In this document: piece after piece, positions 1 through 12,399 of the stretch
Position numbering within the stretch: the first letter of the stretch is position 1
Layout of the letters: the number at the start of each line of letters is the position of its first letter
NCBI GenBank assembly: GCA_027924645.1
Contig: BSBN01000829.1
Span: forward strand, 9,052,001-9,116,000
Direction of reading: 5' to 3'
Source: Cunninghamia lanceolata
Lineage: Eukaryota > Streptophyta > Pinopsida > Cupressales > Cupressaceae
DNA length: 64,000 nucleotides
The notes under the pieces: generated by a model
The model's input: only the letters and a program-made list of their open reading frames with translations
What the model was told of the DNA's origin: nothing
Databases searched by the model: none
Position numbers and translations under genes: made by a program

Positions 1-912
1 GTCATCTAGATTCAATTTTGACTAGATGCTTGTATTAAATTTCTATATCAAAATCCATGTAAGTACTACTCAGGTCATCATGGTTTAATTATACCTAGAT
101 GCTTGTATTTTGTTACAACATAATAAAAGCTCAATGATGAAACAAAGTATTTCAAAAACTTGTATCCGAAGATGACAAAATCCACATCCATACATATCAA
201 ATTGCATTTCATTATAAGAATTTCATCCTTGTCACAAATCCAAGTGTCTCGAGATCCATTTACCCATTTTCCCAAATCATTTCATCAATCTTTCAAATCA
301 CTAAATTCCTTCATTATCCATTCAATCCAAGCAATGATCCAAATTCAAGTCTATCCTTAATCCATACCAATCGAGTAAAGTCAATCTTGTCAAATTATCT
401 AATCACAATCAGTGGTCTCGATCCTAATCTAGTTGTGAACCAAATCAATCAATCGCCATCATTGGTGGGATATATCTTTCCCACATCTTTGTGTTGATCT
501 AGGGATATATTGTTCCTCTAAATGAAAAACACTATCGTTGATCATTATTGATTAGTCATTGGTTTACAACTGGACATGGGCAATACCTTGTTTGTTTTCG
601 TATAATTTGTGCATACTTGCTTTCTTGCTTGTGTGTGTTATCAATTTATCTTGCATAGCATGTCATTTAACTCTTTCATCCATCCCTTGTTTTACATTCT
701 CCATTCTCTTCACCCTTACTTGCCAATCAGCCTGTCTCATCATGAGATCATTCATCATCCTGTTGTCACATTCTTCTCGTCCAATGTGCCGAGGGGGCAT
801 CCTATCATCATTAACCTGTACCAGGGGCAAACTGGGGCATGTATCAATTGTAGAAATTTTCTTATTCTTTGAAGCAACGTGCTAAAACACATTGCATCAA
901 AGAGAGGCAAAA
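1..912. other. AT-rich intergenic DNA, no gene seen
   Basis: The short open frames here overlap on both strands and resemble no family I know. I see no RNA gene, tandem repeat or transposon end. It is probably old repeat-derived sequence. Confidence 0.6.
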
Positions 913-1900
913 TGTATACACCTAAAAATGACTAAGTCAAATTAAATAAATATTTTAATATTTATTTTAATCCCCATTCTCCTATCAATTAAATAAATAT
1001 TCTAATTTATTTAAATGATTCTCTTCCTTCCACTAATTAAATAAAATCAATTTATTTAATTAAATCCCCTAATTCTTCTAATGTCTCATCTAATTAAATA
1101 ATCTTACATTATTTCATTAATCCCAAATTCCTCTATCCTAAGTCCTAAATTCCATAAATCCACATCAACTTTCCACCTTACCTTGTTGCACATGTAATTA
1201 AATATTTTAATATTTAATTAGCTAATATCTTCTCACCCACATGTCCTATTTCTCCTCCAATAAAATTAGTTAACTCATCAATCAAATCTGATAACTAATT
1301 AGTCAATTTAGTTCACTGGTCAATCTATTTTGTTGACTCCCCAAAAGACCTAGTTAACTGATCAATTATCTTAGTTAACTCCTCAATCTATTTTGTTAAC
1401 TCACATAACTCATGAAGAAGGCTTGGACACTTGTCGTCTTTTGATTGGTGCACATTCTCTCAAGCTTCCTCAACCATACACCTCTTGGGAAATTCCTCCA
1501 ATCATGGATCTATTGACACTTGGATTTGGTCTTCCCTCAGCCTATATAAACAATGTCATCATACCCATTTCATAATCCATCTAAGCTTAAGCAATCTTAC
1601 TCTACAAGAATCATTACAGCGTGCCTTTGGGAAAGTTATCATTGCATTTGCATTATCAATCCGTTATCATCACCATGTCTCCATCAACCCATCTCCATTA
1701 TAGTTGCATTGTAGTTTAGTCTCTATTGCATATTCGATATCACAACCGTTCTACTCTTGTCATCTTCAACAACAAGGAAGTGCACACTTCTGAGAGCTCC
1801 ATTATCATTAAGATCAGGAGGAGATAGGCAAACAATGGAAGCATGGAGGTAAAATGGTCATTGAAGGTATAATCTTTGATTATTTGTATTTACATCACTT
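913..1900 (+). repeat. LTR-like sequence, 3' boundary not located
   Basis: The stretch opens with TGTATACACCTAAAAATGAC, which resembles the first bases of the element A LTR (TGTAGATACCTGAAAAT on the minus strand at 42,659). It then has the same kind of AT-rich TTAAATAAAT blocks, and a TATA-box-like CTATATAAACAATG near 1,540 in the plus orientation. I could not find a matching CA end or target duplication, and a coding remnant starts at about 1,934. A diverged solo or partial gypsy LTR is the best reading. Confidence 0.35.
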
Positions 1901-1933
1901 TCCATTGCGTTATTGGATGATTCATTTTTTTAG

Positions 1934-3424
1934 ACTATTGTTCACATTTTTTGATAACAACATGTATCTGCCATCGTGGGTCATGCAGCAGTTTGGATTA
2001 TGTTAGGATGTTCTGCATCCGATGGCAATTTTTGCATAGACTCCTCAAGATGCACATAGTTGGCCCCCAACCATACAGCCACAAGTTGCCATAGCAGACT
2101 TTACGGCCTTAGATTCGGTGATATGGGATTGGGGGAGTGAGATCAGAGATACAGGTACTACACTGGCTTATGACACTTAGTGGTAGATGTGGCATCCAAC
2201 CCAGTTTACAGATCCAACTGAGGAGGTAGATATGATAGAGGAAGCTAGAGTAAAGGAGGATGAGATTATTGAGGATTATATAGTGGTGGAGGAGGTGGAG
2301 GTCAGGATGATGATGAGTTGATTGATGTTTTTGTGGCAACAACAGCTGGGCAGGCAGGGGTACCACCAGTATAGGTACCAGGACAAGGACAGGCGGGGGG
2401 GCTCAATAGTTACCCCAACAACAAGCTCAGGTGGGAGAGGGGCCGAGGTAGAGAGCACCCCAAAAATGGGGCTCAAGGTAGCAGAGGCAAAGGACAGATA
2501 GGGAGCTTATGTCCCCACCATAGGTACCATTACAATAGAGACAGGCAGTTGTTGCAACGCAACAGACACTCGAGCTATAGGTGAGGCATAGGAATGTGTA
2601 GCAACACATTCATGAGACTGCAATGGGTTTTACAAGATGAGGGTGGGTAGAGGTAGGGGGTTCAGGGGTAGGTGGAGGTTCAATGTTGAGAGAGTGTTCA
2701 TCCCATTGGCAGCCCTAGAGTGAGGATGAGGAGGAGATACGAACCCTTGGGGGCCAGGTCACTAGCTTACAGGTGACCTTATAGAGCTGGGATGCTAAGT
2801 TAGTGTAGTTGTAGGGGGCAGTTGCATTATTGGATGGACCAGCTGGGCAGATGAGTGTGCTACAGGTGCAGTTAGCATAGACAGAGGGCTAGATAGTTAC
2901 CCTAATAGGGGAGGGATGGAGAGAAGACTCAGCAACTGGCGGTAGAGATGAGAGCTTAGCAGGTAGAGGCAAGGGCCTAGCAGACAAAGGCGAGGGCCCA
3001 ACAGGTAGAGGGGAGGGCCCAGCAGGTAGAGGGGAGAGCCAAGTAGGTAGAAGGGCTGGTGGCAAGTTTACAAGGGCTTGTGGTAGGGATAGGCATGGGT
3101 CCCATATTGACACTAATGCAAACATAGATCACTCAGTTGTAGGCACAAATTGGGGAGTTGTAGGGACATGTGAGAGAGTAGAGAGCCTGAGCTGAGTACT
3201 ACCATGCAGCCTATTTTTAAGATATTCTAGAGGGTCAGAGGATCCCGAGGTATAGCTAGTAGAGTGGGTCTCAGAGATCTAGGTTGCATAGGTCTAGATC
3301 CATTCAGTTGGTGCAGCAGCTAATGGTCCCTCCATCATAGGTACCACAACAATAGTAGGTACAGCCACAACCATGACTAGGATCCCCTACTGAGTTAGGT
3401 AGGGGTTCATCAATCCACGATTGA
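1934..3424 (+). pseudogene. Plant mobile domain (PMD) gene remnant, C-terminal part, copy 1
   Basis: From the AG at 1,932-1,933 the plus strand reads a segment like the end of the plant mobile domain. It has a hydrophobic stretch followed by YLPSWVMQQFGL (about 1,964-2,000), the counterpart of the family's 'LPxRVxRQFG' motif. An acidic stretch follows to about 2,330. The Gln/Pro-rich tail ends GSPTELGRGSS before the stop at 3,422. The frame is broken by many stops, mostly TAG where CAG (Gln) is expected, plus at least one frame change. PMD proteins are known both as host nuclear proteins and as cargo of plant transposons. The N-terminal part is missing. The PMD call rests on motif memory alone. 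Confidence 0.5.
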
Positions 3425-4438
3425 TGTATAGTGTTGTATATATTTTTGAGCCTTTTGAGGCTTTTTGTATCATGACTTGTATTATTTTGAGTTATGTACA
3501 TTTTGTTAATTATGAGACTTGATTATCTATGATGATCATGATGATTTATGCATTTATGATGTTTTATGGATGGATGTATGCATTTATGTTTCATAATGAT
3601 GCTTATGTTTTATGGATGTTTATGTTTATGGATTATGCATATTATGATGATGTAATGATTTTATGAGGTGTTATGGATGTACTAATGATGTATGTGATGG
3701 ATATATGTTTGATAATGACATATGATGGTATAATGTTATGATTTGCCTATGGTGATGTCATGATGGATGTTTAGTTAGATTGGATGGGCACAAAATGTGA
3801 ATTATAGCTATACAGTTTGTCTAATCAATCATATCATATCAGGGACTAAAACAAGAAATATATATTATTAGTTAGATTTCCTCATGCATGTAATAACAAC
3901 AGGATTTATGATAATGATATATCATTGATTTTATATGATGATATTATGTTTTTTCTATGTGATGTATGGATGTTTTGATTATGGGTTATGATGTGAATGT
4001 GGAATGCAAATAAATGTTCAGATTAATAAACATTTATTATGGATGCAAAATATAATGGAATGGCAATATATGCTTATCTTAATAAACATATATTATGTGT
4101 GCAAATGGAAAAATGAAAATGCAATGGTTTAGATGATTATGATATAGCAACTAATGGCCTAATGTAATTATTTGTGTAGTGATCAAGTCATGATACACAT
4201 GATGTTTTTGTACAACCTTCGGCAATGGGGCTTGGTGGTATGAGAGGGGGAAGGGTTTATGGGTCATGTAAGGTTAGACTAGGTATGGTTGGATTGGGGA
4301 TGGGAATGGGATGGGGGATGAGTGAGTTGCTAGGTCATGATACATCACGTCATTGAGGGGGGATTTGTTTTGGTTTGGGATGTGTTAGGTTGGAATGAGT
4401 TGAGGGTAGGTGAGAGGGGATGTTAGTTAGAAGATTTG
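3425..4438 (+). repeat. 3' flank of PMD copy 1, ATGATG/TTATGG-rich low-complexity DNA
   Basis: Long runs of TGATG, TTATGG and TATGATG words follow the PMD tail. Near 4,018-4,105 there are two units containing TTAATAAACATWTATTATG. The same order (tail, 'gatgtatttttg...ccttttgag', TATG-rich DNA, TTAATAAACAT units) recurs after PMD copy 2 at 5,786-6,520. This shows the two tails are copies of one larger element. Confidence 0.55.
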
Positions 4439-4450
4439 GGGGGGGGGGGT
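4439..4450 (+). repeat. Poly(G) run, 12 G
   Basis: An uninterrupted run of twelve G. It follows a purine-rich stretch and could be the remains of a polypurine tract, but no LTR start can be fixed next to it. Confidence 0.6.
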
Positions 4451-5480
4451 GAATAAATGGGAGGTTAAAAAATTTAGGCCCAGATAGTATGGTTGGATGG
4501 GTGATAGAAAGATGAATTGAGCTAGCAATAGTAGTTGCATAAGATTAAGTAAGAGCATTTCTTAATTTATTGTAGAAATGTAGGATACACTTCACAAAGG
4601 TATGAGATGACCTAGGTGATCATATATATCCCATAATTGCATGGACTAGACCCACAAACAATAGGTTGGTTTCATGCATGCCCAAGTTAATATAACCTTT
4701 CCTAGCCGAGGAAGAGGACTCATAGCCATGAGTGCTCATAGTACATATAAGGGATTAACGCCTGTCTATGCAAATGAGGCACATCATGCTAAAACTGACC
4801 CAGGCTTCAAGATATGGATACTATTCTTGGAGTAATGAAATCAACCCACAAGCATAGCATATAGAAACAATGACCATGTCTATTCCAGGTATTGTCTACC
4901 ACTTACCATGATATAACGAGATCAAGGGAGCTTTGGAAATGACCTAGAGTGAGACAAGAAGATAAAAATCAATAATCAAAAGGACCAAAAAAAAGATACA
5001 AATAGCCATTGTGTGCTATTGCCAAGATAAGTGTTGATAGGATGATAGATTCTTGTCCATTGTAGGAATGATATATCCTAGGACGTGAATCGGTTGGATT
5101 TTGTTGGATAATTTTTGAAAGGTGGGAAAAAGGATAGTCAGCCATGTGTTGGATTATAGTTGGTATGTTGATTAATGATTTTTGCATGAGGCATGATGTT
5201 TCAGGCGTATTCTTAGCATGTGTATCATTTGTTGGATCTAGCAAGCTCTGTAAATAGGGACCATCGAAATGGATTGGATGGGTGCATCTATTATTTGGGT
5301 AAGGTTGAACTATTGAATTAATTAAATTAATCCAATTATAGGGGATAAAATGATGAAAAATTAGGTGATGAAGGGATAATTCATTAAATAGAAATTTAAT
5401 TAATTGATTAGAAGGGAAATTGGTACGTTTAGGGATGTCAGGAGTCAGTTTGACAATGGAGACATTTTTAGGTGTCTAAA
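4451..5480 (-). repeat. LTR-like sequence in minus orientation
   Basis: Read on the minus strand from 5,480, the sequence begins TTTAGACACCTAAAAATGTC. This resembles the LTR starts at 913 (plus) and 42,659 (minus), apart from the decayed TG. It continues into TTAATTAAATT-type AT blocks typical of those LTRs. It lies between the 3' flank of PMD copy 1 and the tail of PMD copy 2. The left boundary and a target duplication were not found, so the extent is a guess. Confidence 0.3.
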
Positions 5481-5499
5481 GTCAGAAATTCTCGCACTC

Positions 5500-5785
5500 T
5501 CAGGCTTAGATTGTGCAGATACAGAGTCAACTCTTAGAGCAGAATAGACAAGCCATGTATTATTATGAGGCTTATTGTGCTGCAGTTCCTGTAGATCAGT
5601 GGATACCTACTTACAATGAGAGGAGTGGGTCAAGGATATCTGGGTCACACAGATCCATGAGGTCTATTAAGTCAATAAATCAGCCCATGGCATATCCACC
5701 ATAGTAGCCATCACCACAACAGTAGCAGCAGGCACACCCAGGATCTCCTACTAACTCAGCCAGGGGGTCATCATCCTAGGGTTGA
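5500..5785 (+). pseudogene. PMD-gene C-terminal tail, copy 2
   Basis: An open plus-strand stretch with many Gln codons ends in a Pro/Gln-rich tail whose final residues (PGSPTNSARGSS) match the end of copy 1. Several TAG codons sit where CAG is expected (near 5,701-5,731), followed by TAG at 5,777 and TGA at 5,783. Only the last quarter or so of the protein is present, with no recognisable PMD core. It is a second, more truncated copy of the gene at 1,934-3,424. Confidence 0.45.
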
Positions 5786-6521
5786 TGTTTTTATATGTAT
5801 TGATGTATTTTGGCCCTTTGAGACATTTTTGTACCATGACATTGAGCGATGTATTATTTTGCGCCGATGTATATGTGATTTTTATGGATATTTATTATGG
5901 TTTTATGGATGCTTATGATGATGATATGATGTGTCCTATGTTTGTTTATGATATGCATATGATGGTTATGGATATGTGATGGATCATGCATGTTATAATT
6001 AATGCTATGATGGGATGGTTTATGCTTTGCTTATGATACTTATACATTATGGATGATGTTATGATGTTGATTTATGAGATGCATTTGGATTATGTTATGG
6101 ATTATATATGATATGTAATGGAATATATGCTCATACATTATGAATGGAAATGGATGTGAAATGAATAAATATATGCTCAGATAAACATATATTATGAATG
6201 CAAATGGATGCGAAATAAATAAATATATGCTTAGATTAATAAACATATATTATGAATATAAATGGATGTAAAATGAATAAATATATGCTCAGATTAATAA
6301 ACATATATTATGGACAAATGTGTTATGATTGATGAAATGGTTAAATAATGCAATGATTAATGATGTGATAATGATAGTGTAATGTTAAAATGATAAATGA
6401 TAGTGCAAATGGACAAATGATTAATGAAATGATAATGATAAATGTAATGGACAAGTGATAATGAAAAGGGAAATGGGATGGGTTGATGTCATAGGTGGAT
6501 GTCATGATACATGTTATAGTC
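5786..6521 (+). repeat. 3' flank of PMD copy 2 with about 60-bp tandem units
   Basis: TATG-rich low-complexity DNA matches the flank of copy 1 in composition and order. At about 6,137-6,318 three to four roughly 60-bp units share AATAAATATATGCTCAG and TTAATAAACATATATTATG. Copy 1 has about two such units, so the array has expanded or shrunk since duplication. No gene is seen. Confidence 0.55.
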
Positions 6522-6526
6522 GTGTA

Positions 6527-7989
6527 TGTTGAATATAGTGAACACTGAGAGGGGAGGTGAATCAGTGTTCTAAAAAATGATTTATACACTTGTCCTTTTA
6601 TCCATTTACCAAATTTAATTATGCAAAAAAATGAACAATAACCACAAAGACATAACTCATGAACACCAAGATTTTTACGTGGAAAACTGAAAGAGGGAAA
6701 AACCATGGAGAGTGTTAGCTCTCAATATATATTTTTTGCATAATATCGAAATACAAAAGGCTCACTACCTTAGGGTTGATTGCCTGGAGCTCACTACTCA
6801 AGAAAAGGTCCACTACCAATTAGAAGAAGAAAGAAGAAGGATGGCTCACTGCCAAGGATGAACTATTCTGATTGCATCTATATATGAATGGTAACAGTTC
6901 CAATTATACTCATAAATACTGACTTAGAACTCTTCATTTCAGTTTGCCCCTATTTTCTCTGCTCTGCTCTTACATATGCTAAAGATCTCTCTTTATTTTC
7001 TATGACCATTCTATCTTTGCATATTTCACCTTAATATATATCACATCGCACTCTTCACACCACCAAACACCTAAATACATTCTCTATTTATATCCACAAC
7101 TAAATCTTTCTAGTGTAAACCAAGTGTTATATCCTATCAGCTTGTTTTTGTGTTAATGCAGATCCAAACCATCATGTACATGTCTTCATATGTGTCGGCT
7201 CTAACCACTTACATTTATCATCCAACTCATATTTCTTCTCCTCATAAGGAATTAATCATCCTGTCGGCTTGTTCCTTCATAACATATATGATAGGTTCCT
7301 CTGTTCCATCATAACTTATGTTGTAGACCAAATGGGACTTCATGAATCATATTCAACAATCATTATTGATCTCTTGACATGTCTTCAACTCTATAGAATA
7401 AGATAAATCTGTATGCGAAAATGTAGACCTTTGACTTGATGCACTGTCACACTGGAACATTGTCAAACTAGATGTTAGTATTGGAGAGCCTGTAGAAAAA
7501 GATCAACTGGACTTTTGGAGCTACAGCCTTCAATTTTGATAGTCATGACCTATCTATAACTTACTTTATAACCACAGAACAAAACATGCTAATGCAGAGG
7601 AATACAGACCAATTTACTCAGCACTTTCCACTATCACTATCTTACTTCTGCAGATCCAGACATAGTCTTTTCATCAGATGACTTCCGGAGAAAGTCATGA
7701 CTTGATTATTGGAATGTAACATCAATAGATAACTAAGAATATCATACCTAAGCTGCATCTTCATATCTTCAATTGAGGAGGAGTACTGATCTTTTTTTCT
7801 GTCTCATACTTGAACACTTCTAATACTTAGCTAATTTAGTGTTTCCAGACCAAAATGCATGTACCTTATTACCGGATTAGGATTGTCTTCTATAGTAATG
7901 TGTCTTTGCCATTGTGATGAATGATCTTTGTATTTTTTCTATCAATGAAAATGCTCAAGTCTAATAAATATCAGTGTCTCTTCCCAAAA
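6527..7989 (-). repeat. Copia-type LTR (3' LTR of a minus-strand element)
   Basis: The left edge is TGTTGAATAT. The right edge is CCCAAaA, a one-base decay of the expected CAACA end. Read on the minus strand, the LTR follows directly after the polypurine tract GGGGGAGATT. Near its end it has CCACGTAAAAATC and ATTCACCTCCCCTCTCAGTG, both familiar from plant Copia LTR ends. A TATA-like CATATATAGATG lies near 6,880-6,893 on the minus strand. Length is about 1,463 bp. The 5' LTR is not in the window, so no target duplication can be tested. Confidence 0.7.
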
Positions 7990-8006
7990 ATCTCCCCCTT
8001 TGGCAT
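7990..8006 (-). other. Polypurine tract of the Copia element
   Basis: On the minus strand this reads GCCAAAGGGGGAGATT, the standard plant Copia (Tork/SIRE-like) tract that primes second-strand synthesis. It abuts the LTR start at 7,989. It fixes the orientation (minus) and identifies the LTR as the 3' copy. Confidence 0.75.
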
Positions 8007-8489
8007 TAATGGCAACACTTAGTGAAAAATGTTTGTCTCCACCCCCTTACTATATACATTCTGAATTTGTTCTCCTCCTTTGCCGATTACTCATTTTTCA
8101 TTGATCTTCTCTCCCCTTTGACATCAATGGTAAAGGGTGTGATCCGGAATCAAAACTTATCTAAAAGGCAAGATTGTACCAAAAGTTTTTCAAAAATGTC
8201 TTATTCTGCCACATATGTACAAGTGCACATTTCCAGTTCAATTTATGAATGAAGGTAAAATATCATTATAGATAGTCATTATCAGAGCTATCTCTCCATT
8301 TCATCTATCCCTTGCACTTTCCAAAATTTGTATGTGGCCATTTATTAAAAAGACTAATTTTTCTACCTTCTATACATCTGATGTTGTATCAATTAATGCT
8401 TATGATTTTAGGTCTTCATCTACCACATTGGTCATGGAATCAATTTTTGGACTTATCAGTCCCCTATGATGGCACAACCTGTCTCTAAT

Positions 8490-9360
8490 TTATTCCCTTT
8501 TCTTCATCAAAGTGCCTAAATTACTGTGAATATTTACAACTTGTGTTTCTTTGGCATTTATTGACTCAATTATCAGATTATATGTCTCAGAGATATTAAG
8601 CAGTTTGAGTTCCAAATTTCTAATTTTAGCTTCTAAATCCTTTGTAACTTTTGGCCAGGATAAACAAAATTTGTATATTTTATTGGCCTTTTCAATGGCA
8701 CTTTGTATGCTTTTTATTCCATTTCCTAATAGAGTTTTATCTTGAGCTATCATAGCCTTAAAATCAACCATTCTCTTTTCATCAAAGTCCTTTTTAACTT
8801 TTACTTCTGCAGATTTTTCAAAGGACTCAAAATGTGTACTTACAAAGTTCAAAAGGCCCTTGAATTGATCAACGGAGGATAATGAGGTGTCCTTTTGAAA
8901 TGTTGGCATCATCTTCTCTAGAATGTTGGTGGTATCACTGATCAACTTACTATCTTGGACATGTGATTTTAGCATCTCTTCATGTACCTTAGCCTGAACA
9001 ATAGACACTAATTTGAATTTTTTACACAGGTGACAACAAGTCCAAGTTAGTTGGTCCTTGAATAAATTCTAATTCATCTGAATCTTCTTGTCTCCTAGAA
9101 TCAACTGAGACATCTGCAGTGTCTCTTGCTTTGGCAGAGGCTTCTTCTTTCTGGCTCTATTCTAGATTATCTAAATTCATGTCTTTATTAGCATCCTCCT
9201 TCTATTTCGGTGGAGAGGTTTCCTTGATGTGTTCCTCTTCTAGTTTCTCCTTGTCATTTGTTCTTCTAGAGAAGGTGTTGTTTAAGTTTCCACTGCAGGT
9301 GCTTCCATTTTCTTGGGCTCATGGTTATCTTTTCTTACTTCTTGTTCATGGTTGCAAACA
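8490..9360 (-). pseudogene. Coiled-coil ORF before the 3' LTR of the Copia element
   Basis: The minus strand has an open stretch of 172 codons (9,008-8,490). In the same frame it extends upstream past stops to about 9,360. The upstream part is acidic and hydrophilic and contains GPTNLDLLSP. The main part is Lys/Glu-rich with heptad-like Leu/Ile spacing, suggesting a long coiled coil. No transmembrane segment or Copia polymerase motif is visible. Its position between the lost pol and the polypurine tract matches the third ORF of some plant Copia (SIRE-like) elements, sometimes called envelope-like. That assignment is inference. The rest of the element to the right is missing. Confidence 0.45.
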
Positions 9361-9420
9361 TAGAAATAAAGCTATTGATGGGGAATTAAGGATTACAAAG
9401 TATGCTTTAAGAACTTAAGT

Positions 9421-10150
9421 TTAGTGTTTTATTTGAAAGGATAGAGTCTTAGACATACATTAGGATTTGAGGATTTTAGACATTGGATAACAAACCCTAA
9501 TTTCTAACAAAGCCATTTGACTAGAGATATACAAACCTTGATTATATGGCAAAGGATGAAAGTAGATAGGATCCTTGATTATGGAATAGAGACTTTGTCA
9601 AGGGAACCTAGCATTTTGAATATAGGTCTTTTAGGAAACCCTAAACCCTAACTCAGATGACTCTACAATACATGCAACATGTTTCTCTCTGAAACAATAA
9701 ATGCTTTAAGAATCAGATAACTGACTAATCACAAGTATGAGCTTTCTTTCTCTACACAATAACATGTAATCACATACAAACAAGATGAATTCAATTTGCA
9801 TCACATAACATGACCTTGATGTCTTGTATGACATTGATGCAATCCCATAATGAATTTCTCATGCCATGAATGACAACTACATCAAGACCAATATCCCATC
9901 ACAACATTGAACACCATTACATGAAACATGAAGACCTTAAAGACAATATCTATGAAAGACATGATTCCTTTGTCATCTGCAACCCCTGATGATCATGATG
10001 AAACAAACTCTTGAGATCTAGCCAACCAACTCTATCATGTAGAACACTTTGTCGTAAACCATCAACCTGAAAAAAACCATGAACATCAAGCACACTACAT
10101 AACCAAGCATTATGAGCACTTGTCAACCATGAAGATCAATACTCTGCATA
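9421..10150. other. Unassigned DNA between the Copia fragment and gypsy element A
   Basis: The sequence has many ATGAA/CATGA words and a short CCCTAAACCCTAA near 9,640. I see no open frame with family resemblance, no LTR end and no RNA gene. On the minus strand it lies downstream of the protease/G-patch region of element A, so it may be that element's 3' untranslated part or an unrelated old repeat. Confidence 0.4.
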
Positions 10151-10269
10151 TCTTGTCATAACCTGTCATAACCAACATATGATAAAGATGAACACCATGA
10201 GCACCCATGAAGAAATCTTCATTACATCTCAAGATCCACTATTTTTACATCAATGGCAAGACAAAAAAG

Positions 10270-12123
10270 ACGGCAAACATAACAATAGGTTATGCAGTGC
10301 CTTGTTCATCAATGCCATGCTATTTTCCATTGTAGGTCATCTTGGTACATATTTGGAATGGTATGAGATATTTTTCCTTGAAATATTCAAGATTTGCTTT
10401 TGTCAAAGGGGTCTTATCATAGTATACCCAATCATTCAAGGATGTTTTTACAACTTCTTCTTCTTGAGAGACATTTGTTAGGACAAAGGGGATCTTATCA
10501 TCAACCTTCCATTGTTGTTTATGAGCCCTTTTCTATAGGTGATGGCCATGGGAGCGGGGGTACAAAGGCAATTGTCCCACATGGAAGGTGTTATGAAGCT
10601 CATATTCACCGCACCCTTTGTCTATGATCTTGACCTAGGCTACTTGAGAGATCAGAGTGGAAGATGAAGTGGAAGCACATGATGGATTGATGGTGACAGA
10701 TGGAGTGGATGAAGGGTGAGATGAGGTGGATGGTATAGATGATTGGTCTTTGAGATGATCCTCATAAATGCTTGGATAATGAAATTATCTATCATAAACA
10801 ACCTCCAAATCTTTACAATATTCAAATGGTTGTTGGTTAGAAGGAATAGTGACTTTGACATGGTTATGGGGAAACTTGAGACATTGGTGATAGGTAGAGG
10901 AGATGGCCTGCATGACATGTAACCATGGATGACCTAGGAGAAGAATGTGTGGGAGGTCAAGATCAACTACATGACATAGAGTGGGTAATGTGAGAGGACC
11001 CACCTTGATAGGGAGACATATGGTGCCTTATAATTCATGCTCTGTGTTATCATATGCTCTGATGGAGATAACTAAAGACTCTAAGTTAGCTACTAAATAC
11101 CCCAAAAGTTTTAAGAATTTTAAGGTACATATATTCAATCCAGATCCATTATCCAAGAGGACACTGTTGAATTTGTGATTGGCAATTTAAACTTTGATAT
11201 GGAGTTCTTTATTAAGTATGGGGTTGATAGGTGGCATGTTGGATTTGCTAAAAGTGAGATGGTAAGATGAGGACAATTGGGCCTCTAGGTATTGTAATTG
11301 TGTGGGTGGAATGTTAGTGGGGAAATGGGACTCTTGGAAATCTTTGTCAAGGATTTTGTGATGGATGGTAGATGTCTTAAGGAGTTCTAAGATGGAGATT
11401 TATGCGAGGGTCTTCCCAAGATGGTCGAGGAGGTTATATTTGGGTATGGTATTGGTGGACTATGGGGATGGTCCCTTGATGGTTACACGTCCATGTCTGG
11501 TGGTAATGGCACATTTAGGAGTATTTATTTTAATCTTGATGGTGGCGATATGAGTAGAGTCAAAATCAATTCTACCTACTACATCATCGTAGGGAGGAGG
11601 AATGTGGTTAGAGTTGATGTTGTTGGTTTGGTTATTGGGATTGGTATTGGAGGATGATGGTTTGGATGTACATTGGTTATTCCAATTGGGAAGAGGGACT
11701 TGGTAGACTTCTAAGCCATCATTGGGTGAGGTATTTCTATTTCATTCCACTTTGATATCACCAAGATCGAGAAGGTCTTGGATATAGTTCTTCAACTTCA
11801 TGCATTTCCAAGTGGAGTTTCGTTTAATATGATGATAGTCACAATACTTGTTTTCCTCCTACCATGCAGGTTTGGGTTGGTTTTCATCAAAGGGTTTGGT
11901 CATGGGAAATTTAACCATATTATCTTGGACAAGTTTTTCAAACACAACTTCGAGAGGCTCACCCAAAGGCATGTACTTACATTTTGGATTGTTGAGAAGT
12001 TTGCATTTTGGTGGAGCAGATGGAATAGAAACATTATTTGAAACATTTTGTAGAATTTGTGCCTCTTTTGGTTTAAGAGCAGCTATTTGAATGAATTTGG
12101 AATCAGTAGCACCATCTCCTATG
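10270..12123 (-). pseudogene. Gypsy element A: gag C-terminus, protease and G-patch (3' half of split ORF)
   Basis: Read on the minus strand from 12,123, this continues gag. A CDYHH...C knuckle-like segment lies near 11,850. A retropepsin follows with active site LLDNGSGLN near 11,148 and the flap/end motif ILLGHPWLHVMQAISSTYHQ (about 10,890-10,940), both typical of plant Ty3/gypsy proteases. Further on, a KIIDKG segment leads to a decayed G-patch (KMTYNGK...GIDEQG, about 10,285-10,350), a domain that follows the protease in some retroelements. Gag and protease share one frame. Stops fit C-to-T decay. No reverse transcriptase follows, so pol is lost or was never there. The 5' half lies beyond the insertion, at 37,324-38,962. 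Confidence 0.75.
12118..12123 (+). other. Target-site duplication CCTATG, left copy
   Basis: CCTATG directly precedes the left inverted repeat, and an identical CCTATG follows the right one at 37,318-37,323. Keeping only one copy joins the two halves of element A's gag in frame, which supports these exact borders. Confidence 0.85.
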
Positions 12124-12151
12124 GGTATGTGCAGGATCATCGTGGGCCAAA
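12124..12151 (+). repeat. Left terminal inverted repeat (28 bp)
   Basis: It starts GGTATGTGCAGGATCAT and ends GTGGGCCAAA. It matches the reverse complement of 37,290-37,317 except for two adjacent bases (12,141-12,142). The right partner is the mirror border of the 25-kb element. Confidence 0.85.
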
Positions 12152-12217
12152 TAGTGGCAATAGGAAAAAAATCACGTTTTTACTTAGCCAAATTTGTGAC
12201 TTGGCAAAGTTTGACTT

Positions 12218-12272
12218 TGAAACGGATATCTGTTTTGGTTTGGATACCAAACCAAAAGGGATATCCGTTTTC
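12218..12272. promoter_or_regulatory. Left subterminal hairpin with two GGATATC motifs
   Basis: Two arms, AACGGATATCTGTTTTGG and the inverted AAAAGGGATATCCGTTTT, flank a short loop around 12,241. They form an imperfect inverted repeat of about 24 bp per arm. The core GGATATCC recurs near the right end and upstream of both genes of the element. A transposase or regulator binding site is the likely role, by analogy with subterminal repeats of other DNA transposons. Confidence 0.55.
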
Positions 12273-12399
12273 TAAAAAAATTTGGGAAAATGGCTTTTTA
12301 CTAGTAGTCATCAATTTTCCACAGTCCATGATGTTGAGTTTGAAATGCTTCTAGATTTGACTGTGTATTATTATTTTCCTCAACATTTTGAATCACACA

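Noticed and set aside
1951..1985. TGTATCTGCCATCGTGGGTC as a primer-binding site after an LTR ending near 1,960
   Set aside because: The same bases read as the PMD motif YLPSWVMQQFG with matching codons on both sides, so coding is the better explanation.
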